A DNA stretch of 9,947 bases from Deltaproteobacteria bacterium (GCA_021159825.1 JAGHDR010000413.1:1-9947), one strand, 5' to 3'; shown: positions 1-6,700, numbered from the stretch's first letter. The notes: generated by a model from the sequence alone, not told the origin. Program-made: numbers and translations.

Positions 1-16
1 CAAAGAAACCAAGTAG
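1..16 (+). CDS. rpmG: 50S ribosomal protein L33, C-terminal tip (partial)
   Basis: Only the last four codons are inside the window. Reading from base 2 gives Lys-Glu-Thr-Lys followed by a TAG stop at 14-16, and base 1 is the last base of the preceding codon. Bacterial L33 proteins commonly end in His-Lys-Glu-Thr-Lys, and in deltaproteobacteria rpmG commonly sits immediately upstream of tRNA-Trp and secE, which is exactly the arrangement here (15 bases to the tRNA). L33 is a small, often zinc-binding protein of the large ribosomal subunit near the E site. The identification rests on four residues plus gene order, so it is an inference that the base sequence to the left of the window would settle at once. 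Confidence 0.7.
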
Positions 17-31
17 TTTGTTGACGAATGC

Positions 32-108
32 AGGCCAGTAGCTCTAACGGCTAGAGCACCGGACTCCAAATCCGGGTGATGGGGGTTCGAATCCCTCCTG
101 GCCTGCCA
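32..108 (+). tRNA. tRNA-Trp (anticodon CCA)
   Basis: A complete cloverleaf can be folded by eye. The acceptor stem is 32-38 with 98-104 (seven Watson-Crick pairs). The D stem is 41-44 with 54-57. The anticodon stem is 59-63 with 71-75 and closes the loop CTCCAAA, in which bases 66-68 read CCA and decode UGG (Trp). The variable loop is 76-80. The T stem is 81-85 with 93-97 around TTCGAAT. Base 105 (G) is the discriminator, typical of bacterial tRNA-Trp, and the 3' CCA at 106-108 is encoded in the DNA. Nine T residues follow at once (109-117). The gene lies between rpmG and secE, so it is probably cut from a polycistronic transcript, though the T-run may terminate part of it. Confidence 0.97.
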
Positions 109-208
109 TTTTTTTTTGTGAGGCCTCTTGGGAAGGGTTAAACACACGAGCAGCGTTTTCATTCCCTGTTCAATTTACGGGGTGCCTTTTAAGGAATTTC
201 ATGCGTCT
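109..208 (+). promoter_or_regulatory. secE leader: T-run and small hairpin, no firm promoter
   Basis: This 100-base gap separates tRNA-Trp from secE. It starts with nine Ts (109-117), which could cause partial termination or mark the 3' trailer of the tRNA. An 8-base palindrome GAGGCCTC lies at 120-127. A hairpin can form from 164-169 with 177-182 (one G-U pair, 7-base loop). AAGGA at 191-195 is the only Shine-Dalgarno-like run before secE. The best promoter-like pair, TTGTGA at 116-121 and TTAAAC at 138-143, is a poor match to the sigma-70 consensus and is not claimed. The secE-nusG transcript may simply continue from upstream. Confidence 0.35.
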
Positions 209-589
209 ATGAAAAAGAATAACCGAAAATCAAAAAGCAAGAAAAGCCTCAAGAAGACGAAAACCAACGTTGCCGTTGGTGCCGCTTCAACGTCGATGGA
301 TGTTGTCAATAAGGGGGCGAAACCGGATGGAAAGCCCGGCAGGGTCGTTCAGAAAAAAACGCCGAAAGCCGGTAAACCCGGTGAGAGGGGAGGCGCAAGC
401 AACCTGTTTAAAACTGTGGGACTGTTTTTACGACAAGCCAAGGTGGAACTGAAAAAAGTCAAGTGGCCTACCCGTAAAGAGTTGATTGCTTCCACGGTTG
501 TTGTGATTGTTTTGACGATACTGATTTCCATATACCTGGGTCTGATTGATTTTGGCCTTATTAAAATTATAAAACATGTTGTTGGTTAG
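209..589 (+). CDS. secE: Preprotein translocase subunit SecE
   Basis: SecE clamps the two halves of SecY in the SecYEG inner-membrane channel that exports unfolded proteins. With ATG at 209 the protein has 126 residues. The first ~65 residues are a Lys/Gly/Pro-rich hydrophilic tail that looks disordered. Residues 73-94 form the amphipathic helix with the family signature VELKKVKWPTRKE (79-91), and a single membrane helix spans about residues 95-118. This is the one-helix type seen in most bacteria, unlike the three-helix E. coli protein of similar length. An in-frame TTG at 128 would add 27 residues with no family resemblance and no good ribosome site, so ATG 209 is preferred. AAGGA at 191-195 is 13 bases upstream, rather far. 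secE sits before nusG, its usual partner. Confidence 0.93.
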   Translation: MKKNNRKSKSKKSLKKTKTNVAVGAASTSMDVVNKGAKPDGKPGRVVQKKTPKAGKPGERGGASNLFKTVGLFLRQAKVELKKVKWPTRKELIASTVVVIVLTILISIYLGLIDFGLIKIIKHVVG

Positions 590-628
590 GTCTGCTGAAA
601 ATTTTTCTTGGGATTCTGCTTTATTTAA

Positions 629-641
629 GCTGTAACACAGC
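629..641 (+). other. Small hairpin upstream of nusG ribosome binding site
   Basis: GCTGT at 629-633 pairs perfectly with ACAGC at 637-641 around an AAC loop, in the 66-base secE-nusG gap and five bases before the nusG Shine-Dalgarno AGGGG (646-650). No T-run follows, so it is not a terminator. It may be chance, or may affect nusG translation or mRNA processing. Confidence 0.25.
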
Positions 642-655
642 GATCAGGGGTTTTC

Positions 656-1186
656 GTGGAATTGAAATGGTACATTGTTCATACTTATTCCGGGTTTGAG
701 GACAGGGTTAAAAAAAGTTTGGAAGAGCGTATTGAATCCTTTGGGCAGAAAGAGTTCTTTGGAAGGATCCTGGTTCCCACTGAACAGGTCGTTGAGCTGA
801 AGAAAGGCGAGAAGAAGACCACATCCAGGAAATTTTACCCCGGTTATATCCTGGTCGAAATGCATATTGACCAGGATACGTGGCACACGGTACGAAATAC
901 GGCAAAGGTAACGGGATTCGTGGGCGGAGAAGTCGATCCCACACCGGTATCAGCCGAAGAAGCCGAACGGGAGATTCATCAGATGGAAGAGGGTGTTAAC
1001 AGGCCCAAAGCCAGGTATAATTTTGAGGAAGGCGAAGAAGTGCGGGTGGTAGATGGTCCTTTTACCAATTTTCAGGGAACGGTTTCCGAAATAAAGCCCG
1101 ATAAAGAAAAATTGAGAGTTCTCATCACTATTTTTGGACGGCCGACTCCTGTGGAACTTGATTTTATTCAAGTCATCACTATTTAA
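656..1186 (+). CDS. nusG: Transcription termination/antitermination factor NusG
   Basis: NusG binds the RNA polymerase clamp, suppresses or shapes pausing, and links polymerase to Rho or to the ribosomal protein S10. The 176-residue product matches the usual length (E. coli 181). The NGN domain starts with KWYIVHTYSGFEDRVKKSL (residues 4-22) and contains the FYPGYILVEM core around residue 61. A KOW domain begins near residue 123 (EEGEEVRVVDGPFTNFQGTV). The start is GTG at 656: AGGGG at 646-650 is five bases upstream, no in-frame ATG is nearby, and the MELKWY start matches the family. The stop is only 15 bases before rplK, so the two genes are almost certainly co-transcribed. Confidence 0.97.
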   Translation: MELKWYIVHTYSGFEDRVKKSLEERIESFGQKEFFGRILVPTEQVVELKKGEKKTTSRKFYPGYILVEMHIDQDTWHTVRNTAKVTGFVGGEVDPTPVSAEEAEREIHQMEEGVNRPKARYNFEEGEEVRVVDGPFTNFQGTVSEIKPDKEKLRVLITIFGRPTPVELDFIQVITI

Positions 1187-1201
1187 GGCAAGGGATTAAA
1201 C

Positions 1202-1624
1202 ATGGCAAAAAAAATTATTGGATCCGTTAAGTTGCAGGTAAAGGGCGGACAGGCAAATCCTTCACCTCCCATCGGGCCAGCATTGGGTCAACATGGTGTC
1301 AACATCGCTGAATTTTGTAAGGCGTTCAACGCAAGAACTCAAGACCAGGTGGGGACGGTCATTCCGGTCATTATTACCATCTATGCGGACAGGTCTTTCA
1401 CATTTATTACAAAGACGCCTCCAGCTTCCGTGCTGTTGAAACAGGCAGCGAAAATTGCGAAAGGCTCTTCAGAGCCCAATCGCGATAAGGTCGGATCCGT
1501 ATCGCGCAAACAGATCGAAGAGATTGCGAAGGTTAAGATGGAAGACTTAAATGCCATTGACATAAACGGCGCAGCAAGGATTATTGAGGGTACCGCGAGG
1601 AGTATGGGTATCACGGTGTCCTAA
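1202..1624 (+). CDS. rplK: 50S ribosomal protein L11
   Basis: L11 sits at the base of the stalk of the large ribosomal subunit, where it binds the 23S rRNA GTPase-associated region with L10, and it is needed for RelA-dependent stringent response. The 140-residue length is standard. The N-terminal domain holds the Pro-rich helix [20 protein letters not shown] (residues 19-38), the site where thiostrepton resistance changes are known. The C-terminal RNA-binding domain follows from about residue 70 and includes [20 protein letters not shown] and the closing [13 protein letters not shown] at 1190-1194 is seven bases before the ATG. The nusG-rplK gap is too short for a separate leader, and I could not identify an L1-type repressor site there. 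Confidence 0.98.
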   Translation: MAKKIIGSVKLQVKGGQANPSPPIGPALGQHGVNIAEFCKAFNARTQDQVGTVIPVIITIYADRSFTFITKTPPASVLLKQAAKIAKGSSEPNRDKVGSVSRKQIEEIAKVKMEDLNAIDINGAARIIEGTARSMGITVS

Positions 1625-1654
1625 AATCTGTAAAACGATGAAGGGAATAAAGAG

Positions 1655-2362
1655 ATGGCTGGAGCGGGCAAAAAATACAGGAAAAGTGCTCAGAGGGTTG
1701 ATAAACTGAGGCGATATACGTTTGAGGCGGCGATTCAACTTTGCATTGATTGTGCTTATGCCAAATTCAATGAGAGTTTGGATTTAGCGGTTAAACTGGG
1801 TGTTGACCCAAGGCATGCCGATCAGATGGTCAGAGGCACGGTGGCGCTTCCCAATGGCGTTGGAAAAGAAGTTCGGGTGGCTGTTTTTGCCAAAGGGGAA
1901 AAGGAAAAAGAGGCCATGGATGCCGGTGCCGACTATGCGGGGTCGGATGAACTTCTGGAGAAGGTTCAAGGCGGCTGGCTGGATTTTGACAAGACCATTG
2001 CCACCCCTGATATGATGGGCGCTGTTGGGAAACTCGGTCGCGTTCTGGGGCCCAGAGGATTGATGCCGAACGCCAAGCTGGGAACGGTGACCTTTGATGT
2101 GGCCAGGGCGGTAACGGAGATTAAGGCAGGCAAAATTGACTTCAAGGTGGATAAAACAGGTATTGTTCATGCCGCAGTGGGTAAAATGGAGTTTGGCCTG
2201 GAAAAGCTCATGGAAAATGTTGCCTCTTTTATGGATACGATTCAGAAACTCAAACCGCCTGCCGGTAAAGGGACTTATTACAGAAGTATTGCGATTTCTT
2301 CGACCATGGGGCCAGGGGTTAAGGTTGATCCCGTTAATGTAAAGGATATATTGAACCCATAG
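1655..2362 (+). CDS. rplA: 50S ribosomal protein L1
   Basis: L1 forms the mobile L1 stalk of the 50S subunit, which helps deacylated tRNA leave the E site, and in several bacteria it also represses its own operon by binding mRNA. The protein has 235 residues (E. coli 234). The hallmark loop [17 protein letters not shown] starts at residue 130, and the following segment with [21 protein letters not shown] and the C-terminal [12 protein letters not shown] segment are both canonical. The two-domain, discontinuous L1 fold is therefore complete. AAGGGA at 1641-1646 is eight bases before the ATG, and 30 bases separate it from rplK. A terminator-like hairpin begins 41 bases after the stop. Confidence 0.98.
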   Translation: MAGAGKKYRKSAQRVDKLRRYTFEAAIQLCIDCAYAKFNESLDLAVKLGVDPRHADQMVRGTVALPNGVGKEVRVAVFAKGEKEKEAMDAGADYAGSDELLEKVQGGWLDFDKTIATPDMMGAVGKLGRVLGPRGLMPNAKLGTVTFDVARAVTEIKAGKIDFKVDKTGIVHAAVGKMEFGLEKLMENVASFMDTIQKLKPPAGKGTYYRSIAISSTMGPGVKVDPVNVKDILNP

Positions 2363-2402
2363 ATACGGTAAAAGCAAAATTGTACTTCTTTAAGCAAAAC
2401 AG

Positions 2403-2439
2403 TGGATGGTCTTTTCATCTGACAAGATCGTCCATTTTT
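2403..2439 (+). terminator. Intrinsic terminator / attenuator after rplA
   Basis: Bases 2403-2413 pair with 2424-2434 in an 11-bp stem (two G-U pairs, no mismatch) around a 10-base loop, followed directly by five Ts (2435-2439). This is the form of a Rho-independent terminator. The T-run is short and the stem is only moderately GC-rich, so leaky termination is more likely than a full stop. It would end part of the rplKA transcript before the L10 leader. Downstream rplJ would then depend on read-through or on an unrecognised promoter. Confidence 0.7.
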
Positions 2440-2518
2440 GTGTTTGAAGAATGCTCCAAAATATGTGTGAGCAATCAAGATTTTAGGGTTACGCGCTTCA
2501 TTTTTTGAAGGGCGTTTT

Positions 2519-2602
2519 GGGTCAAAGACAGTGGGTGCCGCCATGCCTGGGTAACAGTTCATACTTAGGGTGAAGCGGCTTAAAATCAAGCCTGCCGAGA
2601 CT
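2519..2602 (+). ncRNA. L10 leader: autoregulatory mRNA element for rplJL
   Basis: The sequence resembles the known L10 leader (the Rfam L10_leader family, found in Firmicutes and gammaproteobacteria): GTCAAAGACAGTGGGTG on the 5' side, then GGCTTAAAATCAAG and CCTGCCGAGAC on the 3' side. It folds accordingly. Bases 2521-2523 pair with 2599-2601. The unpaired AAAGACA (2524-2530) and CGA (2596-2598) form the kink-turn-like junction. Bases 2531-2536 pair with 2590-2595, 2537-2541 with 2575-2579 (GCCGC/GCGGC), and 2546-2553 with 2562-2569 (8 bp). In studied bacteria the L10(L12) complex binds this RNA, which mimics its 23S rRNA site, and represses rplJL. The match comes from memory of the family and hand folding; a covariance-model search was not run. 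Confidence 0.8.
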
Positions 2603-2612
2603 GGATGAAAGT

Positions 2613-2676
2613 GGTGTTAAGGGGTGTACACCTTTTGTCTTTGGCAATCGTATTGTCCATTAAAAGAGAGGAGGTG
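2613..2676 (+). promoter_or_regulatory. Candidate switch that hides the rplJ Shine-Dalgarno
   Basis: Bases 2629-2636 (CACCTTTT) can pair over all eight positions with the rplJ Shine-Dalgarno AGGAGGTG (2669-2676). After one G-G mismatch the helix continues for five pairs, 2638-2642 with 2663-2667. The loop contains its own hairpin, 2643-2648 with 2652-2658 (one bulged T). The same CACC strand can instead pair with upstream GGTGT (2613-2617 or 2623-2627), leaving the Shine-Dalgarno free. The upstream pairing followed by TTTTGTCTTT also looks like a weak terminator. Such mutually exclusive folds next to an L10 leader suggest control of rplJ translation, transcription, or both. This is inference from base pairing alone. 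Confidence 0.5.
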
Positions 2677-2679
2677 AAC

Positions 2680-3204
2680 ATGAATAGGCAAGAAAAAAAA
2701 GAGTTGGTTGACAACCTTCACGAACGTCTTGAAAAGGCCGAAGGGTCGTATCTGGTGGATTACCAGGGACTTGATGTTGAATCCATGAACCGATTGAGAC
2801 GTGATCTCAGACAGGCAAATGCTGAGATTGAAGTTGTGAAAAACAGGCTCTTGAAACTGGCGAGCAAAGATACCGATACCGAGCTGATTTTGGATCTTAT
2901 GCAGGGGCCTACAGCGGTTGCTTTGACCTATGATGATGTGGTGGCTCCTGCAAAGGCATTGGTGGATTTTGCCAAAAAATTCAAAAAACTTGAAATAAAG
3001 GGCGGCCAGATATCCGGTAAACAGGTCGATGTCGCAGGCGTCAAGAAACTGGCAGCCTTGCCCGGAAGGGATGTGTTACTGGCCCAGACCCTGTCCGTCA
3101 TGCAGGCTGTGCCCACAGCTTTTGTCTGTTTGTTAAACGGGATCATGGGCCAATTCATGAATGTTTTAAAGGCCATTGAAGAAAAGAAAAGCGAATTGCA
3201 ATAA
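2680..3204 (+). CDS. rplJ: 50S ribosomal protein L10
   Basis: L10 anchors the L7/L12 dimers to the GTPase-associated centre of 23S rRNA and, as the L10(L12) complex, represses its own operon. The product has 174 residues (E. coli 165). The N-terminal RNA-binding domain includes [20 protein letters not shown] and a [10 protein letters not shown] segment. The conserved [20 protein letters not shown] stretch and a long C-terminal helix ([17 protein letters not shown]), where L12 dimers dock, follow. The start is ATG 2680, behind AGGAGGTG at 2669-2676, the strongest ribosome site in the window. An in-frame ATG at 2605 would add 25 residues, but it overlaps the 3' end of the L10 leader's outer stem region and has no ribosome site. 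rplL follows 29 bases later. Confidence 0.97.
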   Translation: MNRQEKKELVDNLHERLEKAEGSYLVDYQGLDVESMNRLRRDLRQANAEIEVVKNRLLKLASKDTDTELILDLMQGPTAVALTYDDVVAPAKALVDFAKKFKKLEIKGGQISGKQVDVAGVKKLAALPGRDVLLAQTLSVMQAVPTAFVCLLNGIMGQFMNVLKAIEEKKSELQ

Positions 3205-3233
3205 TTTTTTTTGAAGTTGGAGGTTTTAGTAAT

Positions 3234-3617
3234 ATGGCAACTGATATCAGTAAGGAAGATGTTGTAGAATTTATATCGAGCATGACTGTTTTGGAGCTCT
3301 CCGAGTTCGTAAAAGAGCTTGAAGAAAAATTCGGCGTTAGCGCGGCTGCGCCCATGGCCATGGTGGCTGCCGCCCCGGGGGCGCCGGCGGAAGAGGAGGC
3401 TGAGCAGACTGAGTTTGATGTTATTCTGACCGCTATAGGGGATAAAAAGATCCAGGTCATAAAGGTTGTCCGTTCCATTACCGGTTTGGGTCTCAAAGAG
3501 GCAAAAGGCGTTGTGGATGGCGCACCGGGTCCTGTTAAAGAAGGCGTTCCGAAAGATGAGGCTGAAGGGATCAAGACCCAGTTGGAAGAAGCCGGCGCAA
3601 CAGCTGAAGTAAAATAG
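3234..3617 (+). CDS. rplL: 50S ribosomal protein L7/L12
   Basis: L7/L12 forms the flexible multi-copy stalk that recruits EF-G, EF-Tu, IF2 and release factors and stimulates their GTPase activity. The 127-residue protein has an N-terminal dimerisation domain (residues 1-~35), an Ala/Gly/Pro/Glu-rich hinge (~36-58), and a globular C-terminal domain starting [20 protein letters not shown], with the factor-binding stretch [23 protein letters not shown] at 3219-3224 is nine bases before ATG 3234. Eight Ts (3205-3212) directly follow the rplJ stop, but no stable hairpin precedes them, so they are not called a terminator. High stalk stoichiometry (four or more copies per ribosome) usually requires stronger translation than rplJ. 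Confidence 0.98.
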   Translation: MATDISKEDVVEFISSMTVLELSEFVKELEEKFGVSAAAPMAMVAAAPGAPAEEEAEQTEFDVILTAIGDKKIQVIKVVRSITGLGLKEAKGVVDGAPGPVKEGVPKDEAEGIKTQLEEAGATAEVK

Positions 3618-3697
3618 CGACAGGCTCATTTGGGGAGAGGTGTCATACGTCCCGATAAATCGGGGTTTCAACCGAGATGAACGGTTTTTGGCTGTCG
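3618..3697 (+). promoter_or_regulatory. Structured rplL-rpoB intercistronic region
   Basis: CGACAG at 3618-3623, directly after the rplL stop, is the exact complement of CTGTCG at 3692-3697. This 6-bp pairing would enclose two local hairpins. One is CCCGA 3651-3655 with TCGGG 3660-3664 (loop TAAA). The other is AACCG 3670-3674 with CGGTT 3682-3686. In E. coli the equivalent gap contains an attenuator and an RNase III processing site that lower rpoBC expression relative to rplJL. A similar role here is inferred from position and folding. A third, AT-rich hairpin (3701-3705 with 3710-3714) lies just beyond. Confidence 0.5.
3670..3689 (+). terminator. Candidate attenuator before rpoB
   Basis: AACCG (3670-3674) pairs with CGGTT (3682-3686) around a 7-base loop, and the 3' side runs into TTTTT (3685-3689). 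The stem has only five pairs, two of which use the first Ts of the T-run, so efficient termination is unlikely. Partial termination at this spot would match the known rplL-rpoB attenuator of E. coli in position. Confidence 0.4.
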
Positions 3698-3746
3698 GAA
3701 TTGTTTGAAAACAACCAAGGCCAGGGAATGACCATAAGGAGATACC

Positions 3747-6700
3747 ATGTTTAAGAATGATGGTGTCAGAAGACGAGCAAGAAAAAGTTTCGGGAAGATC
3801 AGCAAAGTGATGGAAACGCCCAATCTCATTGCCATGCAGAGACGGTCTTATGAGCGGTATTTGCAGAAGGATATTCCGCCCCAGGAGCGTGAAGACGTGG
3901 GGCTCCAGGCGGCTTATATGGGTGTTTTTCCCATCCATGATTTTGCAGGGACTTCGTCCCTTGAGTTCGTCAAGTACGCTTTTGAGGGCGCCAAGTACAG
4001 TGAAGAAGACTGCCTCAGCAAGGGCATGACCTATGAAGCATCCCTCAGGCTTACGGTCCGATTGGTTGTTTTTGATACCGATACCGTGAGTGAAACGAAA
4101 AGCATTCGGGATATCAAAGAGCAAGAGATTTATTTTGGCACTCTCCCCATCATGACCGACCGCGGCACATTTATTATTAACGGAACAGAGCGTGCAGTGG
4201 TGAGCCAGCTTCATCGCTCACCCGGCGCATTTTTTGACCATGACAAGGGAAAAACCCATGCCAGTGGAAAGCTGCTTTATTCGGCCAGAATTATTCCGCT
4301 GAGGGGTTCCTGGCTCGATTTCGAGTTTGATCCCAAAGACTTCTTATACGTTCGAATTGACCGACGAAGAAAATTCCCGGTAACCATCCTGTTAAAAGCA
4401 CTGGGCTATACGGCTAAAGATCTCCTTTATCACTTCTATGACACGGAAATGATTGAAATTGGTGAGACAGGGGGCTGGCGGGAAGCAAGTCCTGAAATCC
4501 TGGCTCAGAGCCGGATCACAAAAGACATTATTGACGGGGACGAAAAAGTCATCGCCAAAAATGGCGCTAAAATTACAAAACGTTTGCTTAAGACCCTGGG
4601 GGCAAATGAAACCACAAAACCCAGGATGTCCATGCTGAAACAAGTGCCGCTTGAAATTGAGAAGGGTACTGAATTGCAGGTGGTTGAGGATATCCCGGAT
4701 CCGGAGACCGGCGACATTCTCATCACTTCCGAAAGTATGCTTTCAACGGATGGTTGTGCTCTGCTGATTGAAAAGGGAATCTCCCAGGTCAAATGTATAG
4801 ACCGGAAGCGGATCCGAATTCCCGTTGAACTGGAAGATATTGAGGCTCGGGTGATTTGTGAAGACCTTATAGATCCTGAAACCGGTGAAGTTCTTCTGGA
4901 AGGCAACAGTCCACTGACGATTGACAAAATTGAGTCGATTCTGGAAAGAGGGATAATGAACATCGAATGCCTTGTTCTGGACGGGCACGGTATTAGTCGA
5001 AGCATTCGAGAGACATTGGTGACGGACCGAATCAACACGCCGGAAGAGGCGGTCCTTGATATTTACCGAAAAATGAGACCGAGCAGCCCCCCGACCCCCG
5101 AGGTGGCCGAAACTTTTTTTACCAATATGTTTTTCAATCTGGATACCTATGACCTCTCACGTGTGGGAAGGCTTAAACTTAATTATCGGCTGGGTATGGA
5201 AGGGGTTTCTCTTGAGCAGAGAACGCTCAGAAAGGAGGACATCTTTGGTACCGTCGAAGAACTCATCAGGCTGAAAAGCGCGGAAGCCTTGGTGGACGAT
5301 ATTGACAACCTCGGGAATCGGCGTGTGCGTGCTGTGGGCGAACTCCTCGAGAATCAATACCGTGTCGGTCTTGTGAGGATGGAAAGGGCCATCAAAGAGA
5401 GAATGAGTCTTCAAGAGGTGGAGACGTTGATGCCTCACGACCTCATTAACTCCAAACCCGTCTCTGCGGTGGTGAAAGAATTTTTCGGCACGAGTCAGCT
5501 GTCCCAATTTATGGACCAGACGAATCCCTTGAGCGAGGTGACCCACAAGCGTAGACTCAGTGCCCTGGGACCTGGTGGGCTGACGCGGGAAAGAGCCGGA
5601 TTTGAGGTTCGCGACGTGCATCCGACACACTACGGCAGAATTTGCCCCATTGAGACGCCTGAAGGGCCGAACATCGGGCTGATTGTTTCTTTGAGTACTT
5701 ATGCGCGGGTGAATGAATTCGGCTTTATCGAGACGCCCTACAGACGTGTTTCGGATAACAAGGTCACCGAAAGCCTGGAATATTTATCCGCTCTTGATGA
5801 AAAAGATTATCCCATAGCCCAGGCAAATGCGCCTCTGGATGACGATGGAGGCTTTGTTCGTGATGAGGCGGCGGTACGGATTGAGGGAGAAGCGTTCAAG
5901 GTGCCTGTGGCGGATGTAAGGTACATGGATGTATCACCGGACCAGTTGGTGAGCGTCTCCGCCTCTTTGATTCCTTTTCTGGAGCATGATGATGCCAACA
6001 GGGCGCTGATGGGTTCCAACATGCAGCGTCAGGCGGTACCGCTTTTGAAGGCCAAGGCGCCCCTTGTGGGAACCGGGGTGGAAAAGGTGGTGGCAAGAGA
6101 CTCCGGCATTTCGGTGATTGCTAAAAGAGATGGCATTATTGAACACGTGGATGCATCTCGAATTGTCATTCGCTTTACCGACACAGATGAAAATGATGAC
6201 TCCGAGGTGGAAATCTGCAAGCTCGTAAAGTTCAGACGTTCCAATCAGAACAGCTGCTATAATCAGAAGCCTATTGTGAAAAAAGGCGAACTCGTAAAAA
6301 AGGGACAGATTATTGCGGATGGGCCTGCCATGGAACAGGGGGAGCTTGCCCTGGGCCGAAACGTGATGGTAGCCTTCATGAGTTGGGGCGGGTACAATTT
6401 TGAAGACTCTATTCTGATCAGCGAACGGGTTGTAAAAGAAGATGTCTACACCTCGATTCATATTGACGAATTTGAAATTCTGTCCCGCGATACCAAACTG
6501 GGTAAAGAAGAGATTACTCGGGATATTCCCAATGTGGGCGAGGATGCACTGAAAAACCTGGATGATAGCGGGATTGTAAGGATCGGTGCGGAGATTGGTT
6601 CGGGCGATATTCTTGTGGGCAAAATTACGCCGAAGGGCGAAACACAGCTTTCCCCCGAGGAGAAACTCTTAAGGGCCATATTCGGTGATAAAGCAGGCGA

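Larger units (their letters stand above)
2363..2679 (+). promoter_or_regulatory. rplA-rplJ control region (non-coding leader)
   Basis: These 317 bases carry no convincing gene. From left to right they hold a terminator-like hairpin (2403-2439), about 50 bases without clear structure (2440-2490), a hairpin at 2491-2515 (ACGC and CTTCA pairing with TGAAG and GCGT across one G-G mismatch, followed by TTTT), an L10-leader RNA (2519-2602), and a hairpin that can bury the rplJ Shine-Dalgarno (2629-2676). I looked for an rplJ promoter and found only weak matches, such as TTGAAC at 2351-2356 with CAAAAT at 2375-2380, which would start upstream of the terminator. Transcription from upstream, a separate rplJ promoter, or both remain possible. 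Confidence 0.75.

Noticed and set aside
128..208. Upstream TTG start for secE (27 extra residues)
   Set aside because: No SecE-like sequence and no suitable ribosome site; the lysine-rich tail after ATG 209 is a more natural N-terminus.
1784..2377. Minus-strand frame of 197 codons opposite rplA
   Set aside because: It is fully explained by the coding constraints of rplA and shows no family resemblance.
2351..2380. Promoter-like TTGAAC...CAAAAT before rplJ
   Set aside because: Only about four of six matches in each box, partly inside rplA, and it would start transcription just ahead of a terminator-like hairpin.
2605..2679. In-frame 25-codon N-terminal extension of rplJ from ATG 2605
   Set aside because: It overlaps the L10-leader end and the switch hairpins, lacks a Shine-Dalgarno, and does not resemble L10. 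ATG 2680 has a near-perfect site.
3205..3212. Eight Ts after the rplJ stop as a terminator
   Set aside because: No stable hairpin precedes the T-run, and rplL follows with its own Shine-Dalgarno; L10 and L12 must be made together.
3728..3754. Eight-codon ORF from ATG 3728 overlapping the rpoB start
   Set aside because: Its only Shine-Dalgarno-like bases abut the ATG, the sequence is simply the rpoB ribosome-site region, and there is no other support.
2928..4214. Long minus-strand open frame of 428 codons
   Set aside because: It lies opposite the 3' part of rplJ, all of rplL and the start of rpoB, has no recognisable domain, and runs through the structured intercistronic region. It is a chance antisense frame.
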